Positions 7,516 through 15,333 of a stretch of 17,200 nucleotides of DNA are shown piece by piece. A program made the translations under genes and the position numbers. Every line of letters begins with the position of its first letter. Position 1 is the first letter of the stretch. Source of the DNA: an uncultured Phycisphaerales bacterium (GTDB lineage Bacteria; Planctomycetota; Phycisphaerae; UBA1845; CAIVHJ01). The notes beneath the pieces are model-generated. The model did no database searches. It worked only from the letters and a program-made list of their open reading frames with translations, and was not told where the DNA came from. The DNA is taken from contig CAIVHJ010000462.1 in assembly GCA_903905665.1 (NCBI GenBank), forward strand, positions 1 through 17,200, in the 5' to 3' direction.

Positions 7516-8427
7516 ATGAGCATTTGGCTGCTGGTCCATCCTACTTTAGCGTTTTTGGCAGCTCCGTTGCTACCGGGCATCATTAACCGAACCAAAGCAT
7601 ATTTTGCCGGTCGCGACGGTCAACCGTTGCTACAGACCTACTTCGATTTGGCCAAACTGTTTCGCAAAGGAGCCGTGTACAGTCGCACGACGACTTGGCT
7701 TTTTCGGGCTGGACCGATATTGAGCCTAGGGGCTGCACTGATGGCCGTTGTTTTGATGCCCTTGGGAGAACTCCCGACGGTATGGTCCTTTCAGGGGGAT
7801 TTTATACTGCTGGTCTATTTGTTAGCAGTCGGACGGTTTTTCACGGTTATGGCGGCTCTGGACACGGGTTCCAGTTTTGAAGGAATGGGCGCCAGCCGAG
7901 AAATGCAGTTTTCCATGCTGGCTGAGCCGGTTCTACTCGTTGGATTGGCAGCATTGGCGCGTGGTACCGGATGTCTCACACTCTCCGATATTGCGGCCAA
8001 TATTTCATGGCAGGCGTGGTCGCAATATGGAGAGGGATTGATTTTGATTGTCGTTGCTTTGATGGCGGTCTTCTTAGTCGAGAATGCTCGTATTCCGATT
8101 GACGATCCCAATACTCACCTCGAATTGACCATGATTCATGAAGTGATGGTGCTGGATCACGGCGGCCCCGATCTGGCATATATCTTATATGGTTCTGCAC
8201 TCAAATTGTGGACGCTCAGTGTGTTGTTGGTCAACATTATGATCCCAATCCACACAGATTTGCTGTTGCTGAATGTTGTTGTTTCGTTACTGGGGGTGCT
8301 GTGTTGGGCGGTAGTCGTCGGCGTTATCGAATCGACCATGGCCAGACTGGCCTTGATTCGAATTCCCCAGTTTCTGGTTGGGGCCGGAGCGTTGTCTGTC
8401 TTGGCATTGATACTGATCAAGAAATAG
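7516..8427 (+). CDS. hyfC: HyfC-like membrane subunit (NuoH family)
   Basis: A 303-residue membrane protein with about eight helices, the NuoH/HycD/HyfC-type subunit that anchors the soluble Fe-S arm and links redox chemistry to the ion channels. Landmarks: GRDGQPLLQ (32-40) followed by a cytoplasmic loop DLAKLFRKG (45-52); GRFFTVMAALDTGSSFEGMGASRE (106-129), rich in conserved acidic and basic residues; and ENARIPIDDPNTHLELTMIHE (189-209), the family's most conserved stretch. Length is normal for the family. It starts 4 bp after the HyfB-like stop, and the end of that gene (GGGGTG) supplies its ribosome site. None of the conserved charged residues looks altered, which argues that the coupling machinery is functional even though the large subunit lacks its metal ligands. 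Confidence 0.93.
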   Translation: MSIWLLVHPTLAFLAAPLLPGIINRTKAYFAGRDGQPLLQTYFDLAKLFRKGAVYSRTTTWLFRAGPILSLGAALMAVVLMPLGELPTVWSFQGDFILLVYLLAVGRFFTVMAALDTGSSFEGMGASREMQFSMLAEPVLLVGLAALARGTGCLTLSDIAANISWQAWSQYGEGLILIVVALMAVFLVENARIPIDDPNTHLELTMIHEVMVLDHGGPDLAYILYGSALKLWTLSVLLVNIMIPIHTDLLLLNVVVSLLGVLCWAVVVGVIESTMARLALIRIPQFLVGAGALSVLALILIKK

Positions 8428-8442
8428 ACTGCGGAGGGTTTC

Positions 8443-9087
8443 GTGCATTCCAGAATCGACATCATTTTCACGCTGATCATTCTCGCCAATCTGCTGTTGT
8501 TGTCCTCCAGCCGGCTGGGCACTTGCATCAATGTAGCTGCCATTCAAGGTCTGTTGTTGGCCGTTTTGACATTGGCCACGAGAACCGACGAGCCTTTGAT
8601 CCAGACCTCTATCTTGATACTGAGTACGATCGTTCTTAAGAGTATTGTCTTTCCACAATTGCTCCAGCGAGCTATCCGAGATTCGGAAACCCGACGCGAA
8701 ATGAGACCCTACGTGGGATATGCACAATCCATCGTCGTAGGAATGGTCGTGTTGGCTTTGTCACTCTGGCTGGGTTCCAAACTTCCTTTGCCAAATCCTA
8801 CGATTTCCCCGTTGGCTCTTCCTGTGGCTCTGTTCACCATCCTGGTAGGGCTGTTTCTGATCGTAAGCCGCAGAAAAGCGGTCAGTCAAGTGCTGGGATA
8901 CCTAGTGATGGAAAATGGAATCTACGTGTTCGGTGTCACCATGGTGCACGAGTCAACGCTTTTCGTCGAACTCGGAGTATTACTGGATGTATTCGTAGGT
9001 GTCTTCATCATGGGCATTATGATCTTCCACATCAGTAGAGAATTCGACCATCTGGATGTGGATCGACTTTCGACATTGAAGGATTGA
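8443..9087 (+). CDS. hyfE: HyfE-like membrane subunit (NuoK-related)
   Basis: A 214-residue integral membrane protein with about six or seven helices. The C-terminal part resembles NuoK, with E157 in VSQVLGYLVMENGIYVFG and E176/D182 in the helix VELGVLLDVFVGVFIMGIMI, as in HyfE of the formate hydrogenlyase family. The N-terminal third is a HyfE-type extension absent from NuoK. The start is GTG at 8443 with a strong GGAGGG ribosome site 4 nt upstream (8433-8438). It is 15 bp after the HyfC-like gene and 4 bp before the HyfF-like gene. Buried glutamates in these helices are thought to take part in proton transfer along the membrane arm. Confidence 0.9.
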   Translation: MHSRIDIIFTLIILANLLLLSSSRLGTCINVAAIQGLLLAVLTLATRTDEPLIQTSILILSTIVLKSIVFPQLLQRAIRDSETRREMRPYVGYAQSIVVGMVVLALSLWLGSKLPLPNPTISPLALPVALFTILVGLFLIVSRRKAVSQVLGYLVMENGIYVFGVTMVHESTLFVELGVLLDVFVGVFIMGIMIFHISREFDHLDVDRLSTLKD

Positions 9088-9091
9088 TGAC

Positions 9092-10579
9092 ATGATTCTG
9101 GTTTTATTGCTCATGCCCATATTGGCGGGCATGGTCGCTTTCTTCATCAAGTCGGACAAAATCCGTCGTGGCCTTTTATTGACGACAGCTTTCCTGCATC
9201 TTGGATTGACCACGACTTTCTGGAGCCATAGGCCCGGGCCACTTTTTGACAATTGGCTTTCTTTGGACGCACCGGGGCTTCTTTTTCTCAGCATCACGAG
9301 TTTTCTGTTTGGTGTTGCCGCTGTTTACGGGGTTGGATATTTGATACGTGAAGAGTCCACTCCGGGAGCACATTCTGATGAAGGGTCATTTTTCCCGAAT
9401 ACGGCAGAATCTGTATTCACCGGTTGCTTGCTGATATTTCTGGCTACTATGACGCTGGTCCCGATGAGTCAACATCTTGGGTTGTTATGGGTGGCTATCG
9501 AATCCACAACGCTGGCCAGTGCTCCTTTGATCTACTTTCACCGACATCATCAATCTCTTGAAGCCACCTGGAAGTACTTATTGATTTGCTCCGTAGGAAT
9601 TGCCCTGGCGCTCCTGGGAAATTTCTGCATCGCGGTGGCGGCTTCGCATAACGCCGATCAGCCTACGACCTCATTACTCTTGAGCTCTTTGGTCACACAA
9701 GCGAAACATCTTGAAATTCCCTGGCTCAAAGCCGGGTTTCTGTGTTTATTGGTTGGTTATGGCACCAAGATGGGTTTGGCCCCGCTCCATACCTGGCTGC
9801 CGGATGCCCACAGTGAGTCGCCGTCGGTAGTCTCTGCGCTGTTGTCCGGCGCGCTGCTTAATTGTGCTTTCTTAGCCATCTTGCGTGCTCAACAGATTTG
9901 CCTCGCCGCTGGTCTGGCAGACTTCGGGAGAAACTTGTTAATCGGTTTCGGATTGATTTCGATGGTGTGTGCGGCGGTTTTTATTTTGGAACAGGCAGAT
10001 TACAAACGAATGCTGGCTTACTCCAGTGTGGAGCATATGGGAATTTTGTCGCTCGGAGTCGGACTCGGAGGCGGAGCTGTGTTTGGATCGATGTTTCACG
10101 CAATCAACCACTCGGCCAGCAAAGCCATGCTTTTCCTGGTGGCGGGTAATCTACTGACCGTTTTCAAATCGAAATCCGTAAACGACGTGCGAGGAGCGTT
10201 GCGTGTCGTACCGGTTTCAGCGGCTCTTTGGGTGGTGGGTTTGTTCGCCATTACCGGATTCCCACCCTTTGGAACATTCTTGAGCGAATTCATTATCCTG
10301 AAAGGAGCACTGGCCGAGGGAAGATATGGCGTCGCCGTCATTTATCTGGCAACGCTGGCGGTGATTTTTGCAGGGATGTCTTCCATCATGCTTAAAATGG
10401 CGCAGAGCAACACAGCACCGGTCTTGGGTTCGGCACACGGCGTACAGCGAGAATCGTTTTGGTCCATCGCACCTCCGGCTGTGCTCGGCATGGTTGTACT
10501 TCTTCTGGGTGTTCACCTTCCAACCGCAATTGATCAAGTTCTTCATGAAGCGGCAATGACCGTGGGAGGAAGTTCTTGA
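9092..10579 (+). CDS. hyfF: HyfF-like proton-channel subunit (NuoN/NuoL family)
   Basis: A 495-residue protein with about 13-14 membrane helices, the second antiporter-like subunit of the cluster. Key residues: E137 in LLWVAIESTTLASAPLI, K226 in GYGTKMGLAPLHTWLPDAH, K305 in DYKRMLAYSSVEHMG, and H336, H340 and K344 in MFHAINHSASKAMLFL. In the helix after the HTWLPDAH motif, the position that carries a lysine in the HyfB-like subunit (KTGIYG) is asparagine here (LLSGALLNCAF), a difference I believe is usual for HyfF-type proteins. The ATG at 9092 has AAGGA upstream (9079-9083). The stop codon overlaps the start of the large-subunit gene by one base (TGATG), which suggests coupled translation of membrane and soluble arms. 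Confidence 0.92.
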   Translation: MILVLLLMPILAGMVAFFIKSDKIRRGLLLTTAFLHLGLTTTFWSHRPGPLFDNWLSLDAPGLLFLSITSFLFGVAAVYGVGYLIREESTPGAHSDEGSFFPNTAESVFTGCLLIFLATMTLVPMSQHLGLLWVAIESTTLASAPLIYFHRHHQSLEATWKYLLICSVGIALALLGNFCIAVAASHNADQPTTSLLLSSLVTQAKHLEIPWLKAGFLCLLVGYGTKMGLAPLHTWLPDAHSESPSVVSALLSGALLNCAFLAILRAQQICLAAGLADFGRNLLIGFGLISMVCAAVFILEQADYKRMLAYSSVEHMGILSLGVGLGGGAVFGSMFHAINHSASKAMLFLVAGNLLTVFKSKSVNDVRGALRVVPVSAALWVVGLFAITGFPPFGTFLSEFIILKGALAEGRYGVAVIYLATLAVIFAGMSSIMLKMAQSNTAPVLGSAHGVQRESFWSIAPPAVLGMVVLLLGVHLPTAIDQVLHEAAMTVGGSS

Positions 10580-12129
10580 TGTCCATTACTTCCGATGGAA
10601 TAGTTAATGGTTTGCCCTGTATTAGGAACGGTCAAGTCGTGCCAATACAAGATGTGCCTATTCTGGCCATTGCTGAATTTCGCGAGGCCGTCATCAGCAG
10701 CGTGGAAGCAGGCGCCCGAATTAATGCGCTTTTTGCCAAGCCGTCTCAGAACAACCTGTTCCGCATTGTGGCTGTTCTGGCCAATGACAGTATGGGAACG
10801 TTGTCGATACTGTTTTCCGAAAAAATCGGTGACGCATACCAATCCTTAACACCGGAGTGTCCCCAGGCACACGGGTTCGAAAGGGAAATTGCAGAGCAAT
10901 CCCGCATCATTCCACAAGGACATCCGTGGCTCAAACCGATACGCTTTGCATCAACAAACGGCTTGGAACACCCAACTAAGAATCCGCCGATAGAGCAAAG
11001 AGCCTTGCCTGGGATGACTGATTATTTCCAAGTGCAAGGAGAAGAGGTTCACGAAGTAGGAGTCGGACCAGTGCATGCCGGCATCATTGAACCGGGGCAT
11101 TTCCGTTTCCAATGTCATGGAGAACATGTTTTTCACCTGGAGATTTCACTGGGTTATCAACATCGGGGAATTGAGCGAGCATTGGTGGGTGGACCCGGCA
11201 AGCGCACGATCCACTTCATGGAAACCTTGGCTGGCGATACGACGATTGGTCACACGACCGCATATTGTGAAATCGTTGAGTCCTTAACTGAATGCAAAGT
11301 AGGGGTTCGTGCTCAAATCCTGCGAAGTCTTGCGCTCGAACTGGAGCGTCTGGCCAATCACGTGGGCGATTTGGGTGCGCTGGCTAGCGACGTCGGCTTT
11401 CTGCCGACTGCTTCTTATTGCGGCCGGATCAGAGGAGATTTTCTTAACATGACGGCGGTCTTGTGTGGCAGTCGCTTTGGAAGAAGCTTCATGCGCCCGG
11501 GTGGTGTTCAATTTGATCTGGAACCCAGACACATCACTGATCTCAGCAACCGCCTGTCAAAGGCCTTGCATGATGCAAAGACAGCGATTGATTTGTTGTG
11601 GGATTCCTCCTCTGTCATGGCGCGGTTTGAGAGTACAGGCACAGTCACTCGAACGGTTTGTGAAGATTTGGGCCTTGTCGGTCTCCCGGCTCGGGCAACC
11701 GGTTTGCCGCGGGATGTGCGACATGCTTTTCCGTCCGGCAGTTATCGTTTTTTTCACATTCCTTTATGTACTTGGGATACCGGGGATGTCTTTGCCAGAG
11801 CTTACGTCCGATGGCTCGAAATTCAACATTCCGTCCAGTTTGTTCAGGAATTACTGAAAGCTCTTCCTGCCGGTCCAGTGGGTACCGCTGTAGAAGTGGA
11901 TTCTTTGGCACCCAATGCCATCGTCGTGTCACTGGTCGAAGGTTGGCGAGGAGAGATTTGCCACGTTGCTATTACGGATCCGCAAGGAAAATTTGAGCGC
12001 TACAAGATTGTCGATCCTTCGTTTCACAATTGGATGGGACTCGCCCTGGCTTTGCGGGGTCAACAAATTTCAGATTTTCCGCTTTGCAACAAGAGTTTCA
12101 ATCTATCGTATTGTGGTCACGATTTGTAG
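10579..12129 (+). CDS. hyfG: HyfG-like large subunit lacking NiFe ligands (Ehr type)
   Basis: A 516-residue soluble subunit. Residues about 1-130 are a NuoC-like domain and about 150-516 a NuoD/[NiFe]-hydrogenase large-subunit domain, the same fusion as HycE/HyfG. Family signature: GVGPVHAGIIEPGHFRF (161-177), then LGYQHRGIE (191-199). A genuine hydrogenase would have CxxC followed by His near residue 220; this protein reads ETLAGDTTIGH (215-225), keeping the His but neither Cys. At the C-terminus there is no DPCxxC; the chain ends DFPLCNKSFNLSYCGHDL, with lone C503 and C512. It therefore should not bind a NiFe centre and needs no maturation protease. This matches energy-converting hydrogenase-related (Ehr) complexes, whose substrate is unknown to me. 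The ATG at 10579 follows GGGAGGAAG and overlaps the HyfF stop; a TTG one codon earlier is possible. Confidence 0.92.
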   Translation: MSITSDGIVNGLPCIRNGQVVPIQDVPILAIAEFREAVISSVEAGARINALFAKPSQNNLFRIVAVLANDSMGTLSILFSEKIGDAYQSLTPECPQAHGFEREIAEQSRIIPQGHPWLKPIRFASTNGLEHPTKNPPIEQRALPGMTDYFQVQGEEVHEVGVGPVHAGIIEPGHFRFQCHGEHVFHLEISLGYQHRGIERALVGGPGKRTIHFMETLAGDTTIGHTTAYCEIVESLTECKVGVRAQILRSLALELERLANHVGDLGALASDVGFLPTASYCGRIRGDFLNMTAVLCGSRFGRSFMRPGGVQFDLEPRHITDLSNRLSKALHDAKTAIDLLWDSSSVMARFESTGTVTRTVCEDLGLVGLPARATGLPRDVRHAFPSGSYRFFHIPLCTWDTGDVFARAYVRWLEIQHSVQFVQELLKALPAGPVGTAVEVDSLAPNAIVVSLVEGWRGEICHVAITDPQGKFERYKIVDPSFHNWMGLALALRGQQISDFPLCNKSFNLSYCGHDL

Positions 12130-12144
12130 CAAGGGATTTTCCTC

Positions 12145-12903
12145 ATGATCAAGATTCTTCGTACTCGCCTACGGCAAAAGCACCGTACTATCGCTTTTCC
12201 GAAGAAGCAGCCGACGCTCCCGGAACGATTGCGAGGATTCCCGGTTGTGGATCTTGCTCAATGTCCCGACGACTGCCGCCGATGTTCTGAAATCTGCCCA
12301 ACACAAGCGATCAATATTGATTCAAAACACTTTCAAGTTGATCTGGGACGATGTCTTTTTTGCACGGATTGCCAGTCGAATTGTCCCAAGCAAGCGATTC
12401 GATACCAGCCGGAGTATCGTCTGGCTGTTCGAAATCGAAGTGACCTGCGTATTGATTGCGGAAAATCGATGAAGTTGGCTGAGGCATTGGAAATAAAATT
12501 TCGCAGGCTGCTGGGCAGATCACTTAAACTCCGTCAGGTCAGCGCCGGCGGATGCAGCGCTTGTGAAGCAGACGTCAACGTCCTTAATACCGTGGTTTTT
12601 GATCTCGGTCGATTCGGAATTCAATTTGTTGCTTCGCCCCGGCATGCCGATGGTTTGTTGATTACGGGTCCGGTTACGGAGAACATGAAATTAGCCTTGC
12701 AGAAGACCTATGCGGCGGTTCCCTCACCCAAGATCGTTATTGCCGTCGGAGCATGCGCCATTTCCGGTGGTCCCTTTATGGACCACCCGGAGGTTCATAA
12801 TGGCGCCGATTCCTTGTTGCCGATCGATCTTTATGTGCCCGGGTGTCCGCCTCATCCCGTAACTATTCTCGATGGTCTCTTAAGGTTACTTGGCAAGTTG
12901 TAA
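12145..12903 (+). CDS. hyfI: Ferredoxin-HyfI fusion small subunit (NuoI+NuoB)
   Basis: A 252-residue electron-transfer subunit. The N-terminal part (about 33-85) is a two-cluster ferredoxin domain like HyfH/NuoI: cluster one ligands C40, C44, C47 and C51 (CPDDCRRCSEICP, with an unusual CxxxC opening), and cluster two C70, C73, C76 and C80 in canonical spacing. The C-terminal part (about 125-252) is the NuoB/HyfI small-subunit domain with GGCSAC (C137, C140), VGAC (C204) and PGCPPHP (C234), the four ligands of the proximal [4Fe-4S] cluster. Normally these are two genes (hyfH and hyfI); here they are one chain. All 12 ligands are present, so electrons can reach the site facing the large subunit, whose own NiFe ligands are missing. 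It starts 15 bp after the large-subunit gene with an AAGGGA ribosome site and is the last gene of the cluster. Confidence 0.93.
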   Translation: MIKILRTRLRQKHRTIAFPKKQPTLPERLRGFPVVDLAQCPDDCRRCSEICPTQAINIDSKHFQVDLGRCLFCTDCQSNCPKQAIRYQPEYRLAVRNRSDLRIDCGKSMKLAEALEIKFRRLLGRSLKLRQVSAGGCSACEADVNVLNTVVFDLGRFGIQFVASPRHADGLLITGPVTENMKLALQKTYAAVPSPKIVIAVGACAISGGPFMDHPEVHNGADSLLPIDLYVPGCPPHPVTILDGLLRLLGKL

Positions 12904-12942
12904 TCGCCAGTTTATCAACGAACCAATCTCTATGCCTGCAAT

Positions 12943-13018
12943 TCGGGGCGGCGAGATTCGAACTCGCGACCTCTTGACCCCCAGTCAAGCACGCTAAACC
13001 AGACTGCGCTACGCCCCG
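12943..13018 (-). tRNA. tRNA-Pro (anticodon GGG)
   Basis: Read on the minus strand it folds into a full cloverleaf of 76 bases. The acceptor stem is CGGGGCG/CGCCCCG with discriminator A, the D-stem is GCGC/GCGT, the anticodon stem CTTGA/TCAAG encloses the loop CTGGGGG (anticodon GGG, proline), and the T-stem GCGAG/CTCGC encloses TTCGAAT. The 3' CCA is not encoded (AT follows the discriminator). It converges with the complex operon, its 3' end lying 39 bp from the last stop codon. Its 3' half is duplicated at 4493-4537. Confidence 0.96.
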
Positions 13019-13250
13019 TACCTCATGAAGCAAGCCGCGACAAGCCCAGCCAAAAGCCAAGGCTCTCGCGCTCACTCTGCTCCAGATTGAATGATAATAA
13101 CACAAACTCACTATTTCAACCACTCACCGCCGCGTCAATGCAGGCTTCCGACCTCAACACTGACAACCTGAATCCGAAGCGGAAAAAAAATAAGGAGTTG
13201 GTGGGCAATGCCTACACTACATTTTTCTTTTTTATGGGTCTTCGTCGCAA

Positions 13251-13754
13251 TCATTCCGAAGCGTTGCTGTTGAGGTTGGCGTTGGAATTCTCGTTGGCAT
13301 TGGTGTTTCCCTGTCCCGATCCGCCGGAGGCGCAGGCGGCATCAGCCTGATCGCGGTATACATTCGCCCAATACTGCGCGAATTCCTCGATGGTCGGATA
13401 CTCATCCTGCTTAAGAAACTCCTCTTCGAGAAATGTTCGGACGGTGGTCTCATCGACAGGTGGATTGATGTCTCCGCAGTCATAACCTCGCTGACTGTCG
13501 GCCACGATGGCGGTCACGGATTCGTCCAGTGTCATCGGGCTGATGTTGGCGTTGAGGTTCGTATTTTCCTGCGCATTATCCGAACCGTTAGAAGCGTTGC
13601 CATTTTCGTCGAGACCCAGAATTTTCGTGCAACCCCATGAGGCAGCAATCAGCAGAAAACCCATCATCCAAAACCGGAGGAATTCGCCGGGGCGACAACC
13701 GGCTTGGCGTCTCGTCCGGCAAACGGTTGATCGTACACGGCTAATGGTTTCCAT
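13251..13754 (-). CDS. Small Asn-rich putative lipoprotein
   Basis: A 167-residue protein that I do not recognise as a family. A long basic N-region (about 30 residues, many Arg) leads to a hydrophobic stretch MMGFLLIAASWGC; the Cys would be residue 42 and could be lipidated, although the lipobox (ASWGC) is atypical. The mature part has two low-complexity segments rich in Asn, Ser and Gly (NGNASNGSDNAQENTNLNAN and the C-terminal NANENSNANLNSNASE) around an acidic globular section of about 80 residues. Such Asn-rich linkers occur in Planctomycetota exported proteins, from memory. I chose the ATG at 13754 because it overlaps the transglutaminase stop and has AAGGTGGAGGAG upstream; an ATG at 13772 has no better site, and one near 13667 would give a shorter, more ordinary signal sequence. 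It is probably cotranscribed with the transglutaminase gene. Confidence 0.65.
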   Translation of the reverse strand: METISRVRSTVCRTRRQAGCRPGEFLRFWMMGFLLIAASWGCTKILGLDENGNASNGSDNAQENTNLNANISPMTLDESVTAIVADSQRGYDCGDINPPVDETTVRTFLEEEFLKQDEYPTIEEFAQYWANVYRDQADAACASGGSGQGNTNANENSNANLNSNASE

Positions 13755-15309
13755 GCTCCTCCACCTTGACAATCGAAACGGACCACTCGTTGATGTGCAA
13801 CATGGCGGATGAAATCAAACTCCCCACCGTGAAATCCTCACCCGACGAAGTCGCCAGCGCGATGTGGGTCGGATCCACGTCGGTCTGATTCCACGCCGAA
13901 TCCATGTCCACCCATCGCCCATTGATCCACAACTGGGCCCACATATGAAAACCCAGCACGTTTTCCTTCCCGCCGAACTCTGGAACATACAACAATCCGC
14001 ACACCAGCCGCGACGGAATACCCGCCGCCCTCGCCAGCGCCGCCAACAACACCCCGTGCTCGGAGCAATCCCCTTCCTTATTTCGGCAGATTTCAGCCGC
14101 CGAGGCGAATCCAACCCCAAGTCCCTTGTATTCGATGACCTCGCTCACCTTGCGACGCAACCGGTCCGCCTGTTCATAAGGATGGTGCACCCCTTCAATC
14201 GCTCCGGTCGCCAATTGTCGGACCTGTGGATCGTTGCTCGTGATATAAGCATTCGCCTTCAGAAACGGCTGAAGCGAATCCGGCACTGCCGCATCCTTCC
14301 CTTTTCGCAGCGCCGCATGATCGAGACGCGACACTCGGAAGACCACTTCCCGATCCGTTCGAGACACCACTTTTTGCATCGACGTTTCGGGAATATCGAC
14401 CGTGAGTTTCTTATCGGATTTGGGCATGATTTTGAACGTGATGGATTGGGCTTTGTCCCGATCGATGCTCCGCCCCACCGGAATCAGCGTATCCACCATC
14501 AACTCGACATCGACGATCGCTTCTTTGGCTTGTTGCTCACTGCAGGCAACCATCTCAAACGTCATGCCCATCATGCTGGTTTCTTGGCGCAGAGGATTGT
14601 ATTGCCTGTCCACCCAGCCCGTGGACACAATCTCGGCTCCATTGATGACCATCGTCAGCTTGACCTTATAGCCGGGCGTATTCTTTCCCATCACCTCTAC
14701 GGAACCCTGTTCCAGAATCTCCGTCGTCGTCGGAACCCCCACATTGAGCGCGAAGTCGGGCATAAACACGCTCAGATTGATTTTCGTGCCAGGTTTGATT
14801 TCGTGCTTGAGCGTTTCACGGTGGGCCGCCCACGGCATGAGTGCCCCCTGAGGATAATCCACTTCCTGCGTCATCGGCACGCCGAACTGCTCGGTCACGA
14901 CCGTCATTTTTCCGTCGGCAACGGTTCCTCGAATTTTCATCGGCTGGTCGGACATTTTCATTTCATTGGCGAATGATACGGGTCGTCCGTCGAGCGTCTC
15001 CGTATTGGATTCGACCGTCTGAATTTCGAGGGGAACCCCGCCTCGCTGAATCCGCAGATACGTTGTCACGCGGGTTTCGATCCGATCCCCCGTCCGGGTC
15101 ATCTCCGAATGGCTATAGCCTACCTTCTTCCCCTGCAACATCACCGCCATCCACGTGTCCTCAAACCGTCCCTCCGACGGATCGGCAGACCGATCAAGAG
15201 CGGACGCCGGACATCCGGCAGGCGGCAGAAAGAAAAAAGCGAAAAGAGAAAAGGGAAAAGACAGAAGTGTCGTGCAGATGAACAACGACGCAGATCGTGA
15301 AAGTTTCAT
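13741..15309 (-). CDS. Exported transglutaminase-like protein
   Basis: A 522-residue protein with an N-terminal signal (MKLSRSASLFICTTLLSFPFS, then FAFFFLPPAGC), either cleaved or possibly lipidated at C33. Residues about 50-330 form a large beta-rich region with no motif I recognise. Residues about 375-480 are a transglutaminase/protease-like domain with the full triad: C415 in NKEGDCSEHGVLLAALARAAGIPSRLVCG, H455 in LGFHMWAQLWING, and D470 in RWVDMDSAW. Most bacterial members are thought to be peptidases or cross-linking enzymes acting outside the cytoplasm; the substrate here is unknown. The ATG at 15309 has GGAG 8 nt upstream. It lies 24 bp after the succinate dehydrogenase B gene and overlaps the small lipoprotein gene by 14 bp, so the minus-strand genes may form one transcript. 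Confidence 0.88.
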   Translation of the reverse strand: MKLSRSASLFICTTLLSFPFSLFAFFFLPPAGCPASALDRSADPSEGRFEDTWMAVMLQGKKVGYSHSEMTRTGDRIETRVTTYLRIQRGGVPLEIQTVESNTETLDGRPVSFANEMKMSDQPMKIRGTVADGKMTVVTEQFGVPMTQEVDYPQGALMPWAAHRETLKHEIKPGTKINLSVFMPDFALNVGVPTTTEILEQGSVEVMGKNTPGYKVKLTMVINGAEIVSTGWVDRQYNPLRQETSMMGMTFEMVACSEQQAKEAIVDVELMVDTLIPVGRSIDRDKAQSITFKIMPKSDKKLTVDIPETSMQKVVSRTDREVVFRVSRLDHAALRKGKDAAVPDSLQPFLKANAYITSNDPQVRQLATGAIEGVHHPYEQADRLRRKVSEVIEYKGLGVGFASAAEICRNKEGDCSEHGVLLAALARAAGIPSRLVCGLLYVPEFGGKENVLGFHMWAQLWINGRWVDMDSAWNQTDVDPTHIALATSSGEDFTVGSLISSAMLHINEWSVSIVKVEEHGNH

Positions 15310-15333
15310 TCAACATTCTCCAATATCAATGAT

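Larger units (their letters stand above)
4493..12985. mobile_element. Putative tRNA-Pro-bounded genomic segment
   Basis: The segment is bounded by two direct copies of the tRNA-Pro 3' half, at 4493-4537 and 12941-12985, which match at 40 of 45 positions with the first 23 identical. The intact tRNA is at the right end, and its 3' end faces inwards. Integrases that recombine within a tRNA gene leave exactly this arrangement. Cargo is one regulator and six Ehr/Hyf-like complex genes. No integrase, excisionase gene or transposase is visible inside; the HTH of the regulator resembles excisionase-type domains but it is fused to an EIIA domain. The event would therefore be old, decayed or mobilised in trans. 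A duplicated and decayed tRNA is the alternative. Confidence 0.4.

Noticed and set aside
10579..12903. Annotation as a functional NiFe hydrogenase-4 or formate hydrogenlyase
   Set aside because: The large subunit lacks both CxxC ligand pairs, and no maturation protease, hyp genes or formate dehydrogenase gene are present in the window.
12863..13123. Minus-strand open frame of 86 codons
   Set aside because: It is a read-through of the tRNA-Pro gene itself, giving the typical spurious peptide GVAQSGLACLTGGQEVASSNLAAPN-like; not a protein gene.
13182..13235. Possible terminator after the minus-strand lipoprotein gene
   Set aside because: T-rich runs exist on the minus strand, but the only nearby stem (GGC-ATT-GCC) is short and separated from the T-run by more than 10 bases.
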